NCBI GenBank assembly: GCA_025201805.1
Contig: MU619265.1
Coordinates: 179,394 to 219,768, forward strand
Origin: Parasitella parasitica
Taxonomy: Eukaryota; Mucoromycota; Mucoromycetes; Mucorales; Mucoraceae
Reading direction: 5' to 3'
Length of the DNA stretch: 40,375 nt
In this document: positions 1 through 12,500 of the stretch, one piece after another
Numbering within the stretch: position 1 is the stretch's first letter
Layout: each line of letters starts with the position of its first letter
Translations under genes and position numbers: made by a program
The notes under the pieces: model-generated
What the model was told of the DNA's origin: nothing
What the model saw: the letters and a program-made list of their open reading frames with translations, nothing else
Database searches by the model: none

Positions 1-1042
1 AAAATTGAATTATATATTATCACATAGCAGCATTGAAAGATATAGGGAAGAAAGGGATTCAAATTTATTATTACTATATATATGAAAAATAAAGCGTGGC
101 TCTGAGAGCATTTACCACATTTCCAGCCTTCGCTTCGGCAACATTTTGATTTCAGTTAAATCCGATTTTTAGCCTCTAATAACAATTTTTCAGTATAGCA
201 TTTACTAAGATTATCACATTTAAATTAGTTCAGCTTTATATACAAAATGTTTATTTTGTCCTTGTACGCCAATTTTTTTGAGGTTTAACGAAAAGTAGAA
301 ATTTAATATATTCCAAAATTTTGAAGTGTCTCGCAGTCCAAACAAAATATAAAAAATACCATCCGATAGAAAATTAATTGTTTAGTGATTGGCATTATCT
401 TTATATAGAATATTTATCAGCTGAATTGTACTCGAAAAAATCTTTTCAAGATTTTTTGCTTCCTTTTTTTGTTTTTTGTGGCAATTCTATCAAAATTTCG
501 TCCCAGGTGCAAACAAAATTTAACGTCCGCACTACCTGCTTTTTCTCGCTAGCATTACCTTGGGAGCCTGTATACGACGATGACAGACATCTAATATATA
601 TTGAAAACCAACATCAAATGTATTTAGAAAAGTAACAGGTTAATTAATTCTTGGAATCGCCCTAATTTTGGTAATAGGGGAATGTCATTTAAAGGGATCT
701 GCATGGAACGAGCATATACTTTCTTGATGAGCAAGGTAGATTCAAAGTATCCAGACACTGGAATTGTAGTTTCCCACTATAAAACAAAGGCCAAGTATTT
801 AAGCTGAGACATTCGGTTAAATAGCTTGCTGGTAGTCATTGCCGACAGGATTTTACTGTATGTGATACCTAACATTGTTTAATCGTCATTTTCTTTTATT
901 TTGTCCCAGTAGCATTTGGAGTTCATAGGTGAATCTAGTTCATTATCTTTTATGATAACACTGAAATGAACACTGATTTTTTCATGAATTTAATTTGGTT
1001 GACTTGGAAAATGGTGGCCAAAGAAAGAACTCCTCTAAATGC
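1..1042. other. Intergenic, no gene recognised
   Basis: AT-rich sequence left of the zinc-finger gene. A stretch at 378-635 reads open from a TTG codon but has no ATG start, no recognisable domain and biased composition, so I do not call it. The region 105-180 is locally richer in CTTCG-type words, similar in style to 18540-18600, but I could not align the two convincingly. Confidence 0.6.
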
Positions 1043-2404
1043 TCAACTTTTACGCAAATTTTGGATAAACAAAGATGTAAAGATAGCTGAATTATCCCCA
1101 ATAGACTGATAAGTGCTGGTTAAATTCCAGTAAAATTGAGGATAAGAGGGTATGAAACGCGAGGGCCCTAACTGACCATTGGATTTTTCTCGCTGTGCTT
1201 GCCGATATGCGTCCAATTCTGACACTGGGAATAAAATTTCATCTAGTTTAGTCATAGAGTTCAGCTTTGAATCTTCAGAAGACCAAATGTTGGCAGCATC
1301 CCAGTCTCGTTTGTTTAATTTAATGGCGCCCTGATTGCGCTTTGTTTGCTGCAATGATTTTGATACGGCTAGTGCTGTTTGCAGCTCCTCATCCAGTTTA
1401 TCTTGTTGCCTTTGATTAGTTTCAGATATACGAGTAACGTGGACGATGACCTTATCAGAGAAGTCGTTTTCGTTGTCGTCTTCGCCATGGCTGTCGTGAA
1501 TGCAGGCCACTAATTGATGTTCTGGTATTTTCAGTGGTAAGCGTGACAAAGTTTTATCGGGTATGGTAGAAGAGGTAGCGACAGAAGGAACAGGTGCATG
1601 GCCCCATCCAATCCATTGAAATTTTTTTAGTAGCTGGGGAACAGATAATTGATTTCGCCTAGCACATTGCTTTATGTGTATGATTTTTTGCTTTAGTGTG
1701 CGATTATTAAATGGCCCAAATTCATGACAGACAGGGCAAAGGTCCAATGTGCTTAAAAAGGGTACATGTTGGCCAGCAAACATAGACTCTTGATTTTGTT
1801 TTTCAAGGTAATCTGCCTCGTCAAGGCAGATATTGATATGAATTTGTCTTCTTTCCGAATTGAAATGCGTCAAATTCTTGCCACAAAATACACAATCATC
1901 GAACTCCAGGTCTTGTTCTCTTCCTTGAGAATTGCTTTCAATTAGAATACAATCTTCCACATGCTTCTGGCGAACATAGCTTGATCTCACATGCGATAAG
2001 TCTTGGCTGCAAATAGGACAGGCATATTCATCTAACTTTGGGTGGTTTTGTGGTGAATATTGGGTTTGCGTTTGATGACTGTCCTGTAGCTTTACGTTGC
2101 ATGGCCATTGCTCACATTCGGGTTCTATCTTCACGCTTTTAAAGTCCTTGCACTCTTCTAGCTTGGCTATTTCTGATTTAAAATTGCATTCGTTCTTTTT
2201 GGCTATAGTTGGAGGTGCTGTTTCTTCGTATGCAGGTTCAGGCTTAATCTCAAATTGGGATTGCTGCGAAGACGAGTTACTTTGATCACGAGATTTGGAT
2301 AGAGAGATTGCTGTTTTCCCCCTTTTAGAGGTGTTGTTTGGATCCAAATCAAACAGTCTTTTCAATGAAAAGGTGCGCTGTGTTTTGGGAGGGACTTTTT
2401 CCAT
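1043..2404 (-). CDS. Protein with three UBZ4-type CCHC zinc fingers, possibly SLX4-like
   Basis: A single-exon gene of 453 aa. The first in-frame ATG is at 2404-2402; the frame also reads six codons upstream from a TTG, which I reject as a start. Three fingers of the form C-x2-C-x(14-17)-H-x3-C lie in tandem: CPIC...HVEDC, CVFC...HINIC and CPVC...HIKQC. This is the Rad18/SLX4-type UBZ4 pattern, which usually binds ubiquitin in DNA-repair proteins. The N-terminal third is polar and Ser/Lys/Glu-rich and probably disordered. After the last finger a short segment (QLSVPQLLKKFQWIGWG) resembles the region following the UBZ fingers in SLX4. I see no C-terminal SLX1-binding domain, so the SLX4 link is an inference; another repair adaptor is equally possible. 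It is transcribed divergently from eL27, sharing a 193 bp promoter region. Confidence 0.7.
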   Translation of the reverse strand: MEKVPPKTQRTFSLKRLFDLDPNNTSKRGKTAISLSKSRDQSNSSSQQSQFEIKPEPAYEETAPPTIAKKNECNFKSEIAKLEECKDFKSVKIEPECEQWPCNVKLQDSHQTQTQYSPQNHPKLDEYACPICSQDLSHVRSSYVRQKHVEDCILIESNSQGREQDLEFDDCVFCGKNLTHFNSERRQIHINICLDEADYLEKQNQESMFAGQHVPFLSTLDLCPVCHEFGPFNNRTLKQKIIHIKQCARRNQLSVPQLLKKFQWIGWGHAPVPSVATSSTIPDKTLSRLPLKIPEHQLVACIHDSHGEDDNENDFSDKVIVHVTRISETNQRQQDKLDEELQTALAVSKSLQQTKRNQGAIKLNKRDWDAANIWSSEDSKLNSMTKLDEILFPVSELDAYRQAQREKSNGQLGPSRFIPSYPQFYWNLTSTYQSIGDNSAIFTSLFIQNLRKS

Positions 2405-2597
2405 ATTATTTGTTGATGACAAGCAGCATCGTTTTTATTGAATTGTACGGAGTTGTACTAAAGCTATGCATCGCGCCGACTGTTGTCCGGGGAAAGGTTT
2501 TTCTCGCTTGATTCAAGGCCGAAAATCAAAAAAAGAGGATGCATCCATACAAGAGTTATGAGATCCTCCTCTTTTCTTTGACAGATCTTCAGCAACC
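2405..2597. promoter_or_regulatory. Shared divergent promoter region (zinc-finger gene / eL27)
   Basis: Only 193 bp separate the start codons of the minus-strand zinc-finger gene and the plus-strand ribosomal gene, so both promoters must lie here or overlap the genes. A CT-rich run just before the eL27 ATG (about 2563-2582) is typical of fungal ribosomal protein gene leaders. No specific factor site is claimed. Confidence 0.5.
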
Positions 2598-3418
2598 ATG
2601 GTCAAATTCATCAAGGCTGGTAAAGTACGTATCAAAAACCATATCGACTTAATTTAGAAAGATCAGCAAAAACTATGGATGGATGCAATTTTCCCATCTC
2701 AACCATCATCTCGCACAAAAACTCAGTTCTCATTTTTTTGTTTTACAATAGGTTGTCGTTATTTTGCAAGGTCGTTATGCCGGCAAGAAGGCCGTCGTCG
2801 TCCGTAGTACGTAGTTTTTATTATTATGAGAGGGACAGAGAGAAAAGAGATGTAGAATACGCTTAGTTCTGCATTTGCGTGCACCACAACAGCCATAAAT
2901 TACGAACCATGTTATGACAGCTCAATTGCTCGATGTAGACATAGCTATATTCAAAATAGCACACGGCATTCCATCTCAATTTTCTTTGATCTCTTTGCGG
3001 CAGATATAGGTACTAATATGAGATAATTAGACCACGATGAAGGAACCAAAGACAGACCCTATGGTTATGCCGTCGTCGCTGGTGTCGAACGTTCTCCTCT
3101 CAAGGTCACCAAGGCCATGGGCAAGAAAAAGACTGCCAAGCGCTCTAAAGTCAAGCCTTTTGTCAAGATTGTTAATTACAACCACATGATGCCTACTCGG
3201 TAATTATGCTTGGTACACATTTGGTTGACGTTGTTCATTAACATGATTGTACTACTAGTTACGGTTTGGAATTAGAACAAATCAAGGGTACTGTCTCTGC
3301 TGACACTTTCAAGGAACCTACTCAACGTGAAGACTCCAAGAAGGTTATCAAGAAGCTCTTTGAAGAGCGTTACCAAACTGGTAAGAACAAGTGGTTTTTC
3401 AGCAAGCTTAGATTTTAA
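2598..3418 (+). CDS. RPL27: 60S ribosomal protein eL27
   Basis: Structural protein of the large ribosomal subunit. Four exons: 2598-2624, 2752-2806, 3031-3199, 3259-3418; all introns are GT..AG. The spliced product is 136 aa, the usual length of eL27. It begins MVKFIKAGK and [17 protein letters not shown] (KOW-like segment), continues with [19 protein letters not shown], and ends with the family hallmark [19 protein letters not shown]. Exon 1 holds only nine codons, so ORF scans miss the true start. Intron 2 (224 nt) is unusually long for this window; I looked for a C/D snoRNA in it and saw no convincing C and D boxes. An AATAAA-like signal lies near 3467. The gene is followed on the same strand by uS2. 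Confidence 0.96.
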
Positions 3419-3864
3419 GCATATCCAAGAAAAAATACACGTTCTGTCATTTTCTTTATAAATTGCAAATAAATTCATAAAGAAACTCCATTTTTGAATT
3501 TTGTATGCGCCTAATTGGTTGTGTGCCATTGTTGATTGCCAATTTGTATCTGATTCCTAGACAAAAGCTATGCTGATAACATCTTGATCAGATGTACATT
3601 GCCTTGTCACATTTCGAAAGACGGATCAAGTAAATTGAAAGAGTAGATTCTAATGTTTTCGTTTGAACATTTGCCGGACACTGGCAAGTAGCAATGTGTT
3701 ACGGACCGGGAGAACATGCAATCACAAGCGGATAAACAAATCGATAGCAATTAAAAGGTGTCAAATCTAGCAAGCAAAAGAAGCCTTCTCTTTCCCTGCA
3801 CATACAAGTATGTATACATCCATCGAGTATTATCCATCAAGTACTAATCATCCATCCTGAAGAC
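3419..3864 (+). promoter_or_regulatory. eL27 3' region and uS2 promoter
   Basis: This gap of 446 bp carries the eL27 polyadenylation region (AATAAA-like near 3467) and the uS2 promoter. A CT-rich stretch at about 3781-3800 (CCTTCTCTTTCCC) lies some 65-85 bp before the uS2 ATG. No other gene is seen. Confidence 0.45.
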
Positions 3865-4827
3865 ATGTCTCGTGTTCCTTCAATTCTCAGCCCTACCGAG
3901 GAAGATATCAAGCTCCTTTTGAGTGCCCAATGCCATATTGGTACCAAGAATGCCAACACCCGTATGTCTCCTTATGTCCACAAGCGTCGTGCTGATGGTA
4001 ATTAATTGCTTGCTGCCGTATGTAATAGTGTAGTTTATTTACGTGGAATGCTGTAGGTATCAACTTGATCAACATTGGTAAGACTTGGGAGAAGCTCATC
4101 TTGGCTGCTCGTGTCATTGCTGCCATTGAGAACGTAAGTATATATATATATATATTTGTTGGACAAGATTTGGAGGAGGAAAATGCTGACATGTGTAAAT
4201 TCTGTGTAGCCTCAAGACATTGTTGTCGTCTCTGCTCGTCCTTACGGTCACCGTGCCGCTCTCAAGTTCGCCAGATACATTGGTGCCGAAGCTATTGTTG
4301 GTCGTTATACTCCTGGTACTTTCACCAATTACATTACTCGTTCTTTCCGTGAACCTCGTTTGGTTATCTGTACCGATCCTCGTTCTGATTTCCAAGCCAT
4401 CCTCGAAGCTTCTTATGTCAATGTCCCTGTTATCTCTCTCGCTGATACTGATGCTTCTCTCAAGTTCGTTGATGTTGCCATCCCCACCAACAACAAGGGT
4501 AAGCATGCTATTGGTTTGATCTACTGGCTTTTGGCTCGTGCCGTCCTCCGTCTCCGTGGAACTCTTGACTACGAGACCGCTTGGGATGTCATGGTTGATA
4601 TGTTCTTCTACCGTGATCCTGAAGAGATTGAAAAGGAGAATGCTGAGGAGAATGCTGAAGACGAATTTGCCGCTGCCACCGAAGCTGCCACTGGCGAATG
4701 GGGTGTTGAAGTTGAGGCCGACGGTGTTGCTGGTATTGCTGCCGCTGCCGAGTGGTCTGCTCAAGCTACCACTGCTGACTGGGCTGATGAGACTGAGCCT
4801 GCCGCCAACTCTTCTTGGGATGCTTAA
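3865..4827 (+). CDS. RPS0: 40S ribosomal protein S0 (uS2)
   Basis: Small-subunit ribosomal protein of the uS2/RPSA family, needed for 18S rRNA 3' maturation. Three exons: 3865-3997, 4057-4133, 4210-4827, giving 275 aa. Residues 1-45 ([25 protein letters not shown]) and the conserved stretch [23 protein letters not shown], then [26 protein letters not shown] and [13 protein letters not shown] are all family signatures. The C-terminal tail is acidic and Ala/Glu/Trp-rich, ending in SSWDA, as in other eukaryotic S0 proteins. Intron 2 contains a short TA repeat (about 4139-4155). AATAAA follows at 4859-4864. Long open frames on the opposite strand are codon-usage shadows. Confidence 0.97.
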
Positions 4828-5112
4828 ATAAACTCTTTCTTTTTTTTTTTCTCATAGAAATAAAACATAAAGATTATATTATATGTATACAACCTAAAAA
4901 ATAAGGAGTGCTTTTATTTTATCTTATTGGGCTTCTTTAATAAGGAGATGTCATTTGTCTTTTATTTGGATGAAGTGTGTAAAATAAAATAAACAAATCT
5001 TTTGTGACACATGCAACATATTAAGTAGGGTAATTTATTTTCTTTTACGTTTCTTTTTTCCTCTCCTCTCAATTCATTCCTCTCCTTAAGATAGAAAACC
5101 ACTTTGCAAATC

Positions 5113-6247
<1,135 letters not shown>

Positions 6248-7947
6248 GCATATAATGTTAGTGTATGTCACTTAATTTCAGGAGATAAATGTATACATAT
6301 AAATCGCTTTTACTCTAAATTTCAATTTCTTTTTAATTCAGGATCTTACTCCTAAAAGAAGACAATCACCACGGTATACCATGTTTTCTTTTCTTATTGT
6401 TTTTTTCTGAAGCGCATTATCTACCGCTGCAAACAGAAGAAAATCTCTGTCCCTAATTTACCAGCCCAGACCTGTAATAAAACAGCGAAAAATAAGCGAA
6501 AAATAAGCGTTGGTCTGTATTGTTTGCAAACTCTCACTAAAAACATCGATGTTGGGTATTTTTACTCAAATGGACCCGAGTAACCATTGATTCTGTGTTA
6601 AGAAAATTGAATTTTCTCTACTGGGATGAAAACAGTAAATGGGAGGCAGGGTGCATACAATTCATCTCCTCTCAATTAGTTAATACATTGCCTTCATATC
6701 TGCATAAGCGCTATTGATGTATTCTAGGCTACAGCACCTTAATCTAAACAGTTATTTTGGTAAAAAAAAAAAAAAAAGAAAAAAAAGGCGGGAGGGGAAG
6801 GATGGAAGGTACATTGTCCAATATAGAGATCATACTGTCATCAAAAGATAGTTTTCTCTGGTTCGAAACCTCTCGCAGTTTATATCTAGTGCTGGTTATA
6901 TTCATGTTAATACATGAATGGCACAAAATTTACCAAGAACGTCAAAACCACACATTTTTCTTAAAATGCTCACCCACACAAATAGAATAAACTCTGTTGC
7001 ACCTTGATTAAAAAAAATGCAAACCAATTCGAGTCAATCTTGAGGCACGAATAGCGTAGCATGGTATTTTTTCGTTGTTGATCTTAAAAGAAATTAAAAA
7101 AAGCATCGCAACGAGGACATGCACAATTCAAGACCTTACATATGCTTACATTTTATAGTTTTGGCTATATTTACCACGAATAACTGATAAGTGATCTGGT
7201 GCAATGAATTCTTGGTTTGTTTTCATCGCCTGAAACAGTCTGATAAGAGGCTAACTGTTCAGTTTAGTGAATGTTATCACTTTTAATGATGCTAAGCTGG
7301 ACAAAGCTGTAAAAAAGGGGCCACTCACAGCTAATACACTCGGCATTTGAAAACGGCAACCCATTTAGAAACGAATAGTACTTTTTGGATCGCCATGGGT
7401 TGCCTCAAGACATTCGCGCTAATAATGTCTAGATTCAAACTGTGTAAAAAGAACGCGGATCATTTAGAATGTCTCATAATAATCTAATGAATCCTCTTGG
7501 CTAGCACTATTAATATGACGCAGCCTTTGCCAGTGATAAATAGTGGCAACAACTGTGTGGCGAATCGGAGCAGCAACGTACAAGTGAATCTTGGGAATGA
7601 AACGGCCTAAAATTAGATTTGCAATAATCTTCTTTGATTATTATAAATAATAGGACATAAGATTTGTTTGAACAACAAACAATGTGATTTCTGTCAACAT
7701 GTCAATTGTACTACCTACGTTTGAAATGGCCTACCGCATACACATAGCATCAATTTGATAGTACATCTGTTGCAAATCTTCCATCTTCCAAGGCTCACTC
7801 AGTTTACTCCGAATCAAGATATTTTAGTCAGAGGGGCCAGGTCCCACCATTTTTGATTATTATATAGTGGATGTCAAAACTATAATTAAACTTTCTTTTT
7901 TTCTGCTTCTTTCTCTTTCTTTCTTTAGATCTTAACAATTGAAGGAA
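6248..7947. other. Intergenic, no gene recognised
   Basis: About 1.7 kb without a supportable gene. It contains an A-rich/GA-rich run at 6761-6800, which creates two short open frames on opposite strands that I treat as spurious. A 10-bp inverted repeat (7355-7364 with 7395-7404, core GGCAACCCAT) could form a hairpin with a 30-nt loop. The stretch 7890-7925 is CT-rich and probably part of the promoter or leader of the Kch1-like gene. Confidence 0.5.
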
Positions 7948-9337
7948 ATGGTATAATCCAGCTACAGATGACAAAAACATTGATGCTGACATGTCATATC
8001 TGAATAGGGTTGTTGTGGAGATAGCAAACCGAAATGGAAACGAGAGATTGTCCCTGATCATAAATTCGAAAATATCGATCTCGATTCATTTTACAAAACA
8101 TCTTGCAGTTCTCGCTGTGGACATCTGTTTATTTTTGTCCTAAGTCTCAAGTCATTTGCAGTATATGTGGCAGATTTGTGGACAGCAGGTATAAAATCAC
8201 CTTCTTGATTAGTAATTCTCCTTTGATTAACTATATCCATATATGTATATAGTATCACTTCTGGTAATTGGTCAAACGACTGTAACACCAGCCATTCCAA
8301 CAGAATACTCAAAATGGATTTTCTTTGCCTGTATCATGGTATCATTCTTACTGCTGATTTGGGACATGTTCAAGGCTCGCCGTATATTGAAAACACAAGA
8401 CATTTCATTTGCATTCACTTCAGTCATTGCCAACCGATATTTATCCATGAAAGATTACCGATACTATTGCCTATTCCAGGCCATCAACTCCAATAGTAAA
8501 GGGATTGACAGTTATGCCTTTTTCATTTTCTTTCAATTGAAAGGCTGGAAACGGTTGTTGCTGGCCGAAGCGCCTCGTCAGGTAATCAACATAGTTACTT
8601 TAGAAGCGTTGGCTCCTGAATGGCTCAAAATTCATAATGGGTCAATCAGTTTCGATAATCAAGTGCTGGGTGAGAATCTGTTGCAACAAATTCTGACAGG
8701 CACAATGGCATTCTCTGTGTTGCTCTTCGCAATCTCGTTCATCCTTGTTTGCGTTGCTGCTGTCTTGTACATACCTTTGTTTTGTCATATTCGCGGGAAT
8801 CTAAAAGAATATTGCTGTCATAAGGTGGATAAACGCATCAGTGAGATTCTTCGCAAGCAAGGTTATCGTAAAAACAGTGGTGGAAAAAATAATCTATCGT
8901 GTGAAAATGAACTACTCGTCGATCAAAGCGGATATTATAAACGACCATTAGCTGCCAGCAATGCTTCAACAACACCATTTTTTGAATATGAGAAATCGTC
9001 CATTTTCCAATCACCAGCGATGTCTTTGCCTGGCCTGCAACATCAAAATAACACACCTATTAGTGAACATCGGTTGTTAAACAATAATAATAATGGATAC
9101 TTTGATGAATATCAGAGCGAGATGGAAGGATCTGGCGTAAGTATAAGTCAACAGTATTTCCCTCGACCTGTTGCACATCAATTGCCGTATCAGAATCGCT
9201 CTTATGGACAGTACTCACCGCTGGTAAATATTATGCCAAGCGTTCAACACACGCAGACAGCGAGCACTCCTCCGCCTTCTTCGACTTGTGTGAATGAACA
9301 ACGCTACCAAAAAAGAAATTATCCGCATGGCTATTAA
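7948..9337 (+). CDS. Kch1-type membrane protein (low-affinity K+ uptake family)
   Basis: Fungal Kch1/Prm6 family, plasma-membrane proteins linked to low-affinity potassium influx. Three exons: 7948-7950 (the ATG alone), 8008-8188, 8253-9337; 422 aa. The 57-nt first intron places ATG directly before GGT TGT TGT, giving an N terminus MGCCGDSKPKWKREIVPDHKF. Hydrophobic segments lie at about residues 41-62, 83-102 and 212-240. Family signatures are VYVADLWTA, DISFAFTSVIANRY, GWKRLLLAEAPRQVIN and PLFCHIRGNLKEYCCHKVDKRI. The C-terminal ~160 residues are Ser/Asn/Gln-rich and probably cytosolic and disordered. The start is inferred from intron fit and homologous N termini; the rest is firm. AATAAA follows at 9411-9416. 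The gene is convergent with TOR, with 208 bp between stop codons. Confidence 0.88.
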
Positions 9338-9545
9338 ATCTTATTTGAAAATGTGGAAGCTGTTACTTATCGTCTTTATAATATCAACTGTACATAAATC
9401 TATCTTGTAAAATAAAAAACCTATGCTTCCTAATTCTGTACATAACGAGAATAGTTTTGTGTTGCGTTTCGTTGCGAATATAATGAATATTCAGTGTAGT
9501 ATTTATAAGTTTTATTAAATTTTGCAATTATATGTCGAAGTGAAT

Positions 9546-12500
9546 TTACCAGAATGCACACCTAAATATAGCAGTTAAATCAACCTGAAAATTAAGCAAA
9601 AAGGTAAACACTAACCATCCAACATAACATTGACATAGATTTTCTAACGATGTGGCCTGCTGGATCAGTTTCTCCACTTGGGTAGGAACATCCAACGTTA
9701 CCCGATGGTTAAAATCACGACCTGTCAACTTGTTTGACACTCTATTCACTACAGCAACAGCTCTAGAATTCAATAATTCGGGTCCTTGAGGGTTTTCTAT
9801 CAAATAAAGTAAGTTAGTTGCATGCAAACTACTGTTACAACAAAATGAAATCTACCATTAGCTACAGCTTCAACTTCGATGCGATTCAATCTTCGGCTGA
9901 CTGAAAAGTTACGATGACCATCATCGGGTCCATCTTCATGGACCATACTTTCCATACCTCTCATGCGGTCATCTAATAATTATACAAAAGGTGAGATAGA
10001 ACCTTTGGTCATATTTGCCACTTACTTTGAGCCGGGCTTTGAGGCTGTGTATTCAGCAATCTCCAATTGATCAAAGGGTCATAAACAAAGGCTTCTAATA
10101 CAGCCATCAAACTTTCCTTGTTGTCTCGCAATACACGCATTACATGCTCACAGGTCGTTCGGAAATTACCTTCAATGCCACTAACTTCCATCGCTTTAAC
10201 GAGCATACGAGTCAAGCGGAAAGGAATCTTTTCAGGGAACTTTTCACGATGCATTGCCACTTCAAAACAATCGCCAAAGTCAATATGAACAACTTTGCCA
10301 GTTACACGATGAAGCATAAGATTGGAAGGATGGCGATCACCGAGGCCCAAGATATAACCTACCATAGACATCACGGCAAGAGATCGGGTATAATTTGTAC
10401 GTCTGTCTAGCCATGCTTCAGAGTTGCGACTCTTTAACCAAAGAACATTATATAAATCTTGGCCGCTTGTCTTTTCAAAAGCATATTGCAGTACTTCGAC
10501 TTTTTGAATTACTGTCAGATTGTCGTAATCAGGAGCCATCTGAAGCATAAGACGATGCTCCAAGTTGAGCAAGATCTTTCTGCTATCTCTGTAATCTCGG
10601 ATGAGCGTGTGCAAGGTATCAGTTTCTGTAACCCAGCCAATTAAGCCTGAATTGGGCGACAAAGGCACTGCAGGGTAACGCTGGATGTTAAGATGGCGTT
10701 TGAAGGTCTCAGCATCATTGGTAAGCAGCGTATTGACTAGGCCAAACAGCTGCATGACACGCTCGTCTTGACGGAGATCTTCATGGCCCTTAAGCAAGTA
10801 CATGTAATCCTTGCCATCGCTACCCACGATTGTCAATTTTCTTGGTCTCTGCTTGGAAGCAATAACACTCAAACTAGGGTTGAATTTAGCAATGCGGACA
10901 ATGGGTTCGCCACTACGATAGTAACCAGGTACACAGAGTTCCAGATTACGGGCTTCCAGCAACTGAGGAGATATATACTGCAGTTCCAAGCTAGTCAGCT
11001 GAGGCAATTGTCTTACGATGCGTCGAAACACTTGGTAATAAAGCTCCCAAGCTTGATTCAAGTTGTTAAGGTCTCGATTCTCTTGATAGCGATGACACCA
11101 TTCTTGAGCTTCCTGTAAATCACGGCCAAACGCTTGCACGAATGACTCTTCACGCATAGTTTCAGGTCCACGATCCAACATTTGATGCAATGGCTCCAAC
11201 GTAGCAAACATGGCTTCGACGTTGCGATCACCAAAATAAAGACGAGAAGCCTCTTCAAGCCCTTCATGCCACATTTCGTGCCATAAAATAGCTACACGAA
11301 TCAGCTCTTGACTGACCATCAATGCCTGTTCCACTAAAACTGCACTGTGCATTCTCATGCGATCCATAATAACAAATGTTGCTCTTCTACGAGGCACGCT
11401 CTGAGATTTTGAAGCCACAGTCAGCGAGTACACAAGTGCTTGAGGATGTTCGCGGCCAATATCAGTCAGTAGTTGATGAATCAAAAGACGTACTGTGGCA
11501 TTCGGAGCATGGATACGAGCAATCAACTGGGGAATAACCTGTAACCAAACATCGATGCTGATGGTGCCAAAACCTTCGCCGATAGCAGCGCTGACTTCAG
11601 CCTGATATCCATACTTGAACCACAATGTCAAGAGACGCAATGTGTCCTGTAGCGAGTTTTCTTTGGAAAGAGCAATGGATCTGAAGAAGCCTTGAACAGC
11701 CGGCACAATATGGTGATTAAAAATCTGCGCTGGCAGTTGATCAGGGTGGAGTCTTTCGTGATAGTCGATAATGTCGAAATTAGCTAATGCCCAAGAATGC
11801 CATGCTTTGTACCAGTTTTGATCAAATCGAGTAGCAAGTAAGAAGGAACACAGGATCTCTGGGATGGTTTCTTGTGATAATTCGTAGGAAAGAGCACGCT
11901 GCCATTCACCTTGACGAAGATAGCAACGACTTAATAAACGAGTATACTCTGCAACATCATCAGTGATGCGACTAGGATCAATGGGCATACTGACAGCCAT
12001 CTCATCTGGATTCAAGCCAAGATCTTGCGTCTTTTGAGCAGTGAAATCGCGCAGAATGCTTAAGGCTCTAGCTCGAATAGCAGGAGCCTTCTCAGCAGGT
12101 GCAATAGACGCAGAATCCCACATGTGCTTCAGTTGAGCGTAGACAATCTTGGGATGAGGAGTGCCTGAGCCATCGCCATCAACCTCCATAAGACTGCGCA
12201 GTGTCTTTTCAGATAAAGAGAAACGCCCGCTCTTGCGACAAAGGTTAGCAAACTTGATCCACATTTCCATGTCTTCTTGAGGAGAGATAACCATGGTCCT
12301 CACTCGTAAAATGCGCTGCCATACTTCAACATTGCGCTCGCAACCTTCCAAACGTTTAACCCAGGTGCGTCTGATCTCCCCTTGTCGCTCGATATCGTTG
12401 GCAGACTGTTTGTAAATGATCATTTCTTCCAGCTCTGCAAGCATCTGTACGCGAACAACAGTGGCATAAGCACGGTTATAACTTTCGCCTAGCAAAGCTG

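Noticed and set aside
378-635. 85-residue open frame
   Set aside because: Begins at TTG, not ATG, and no motif or acceptor site supports it.
2807-3030. Possible intronic snoRNA in eL27 intron 2
   Set aside because: The intron is long for this genome, but I found no paired C and D boxes or H/ACA layout.
4114-4764. 216-residue open frame on the minus strand
   Set aside because: Fully antisense to uS2 exon 3 and rich in Ser/Thr/Asn; a shadow of biased codon use in a ribosomal protein gene.
6744-6990. Two overlapping short frames with Lys- or Phe-runs
   Set aside because: They come from a homopolymer-rich stretch and have no domain or splice support.
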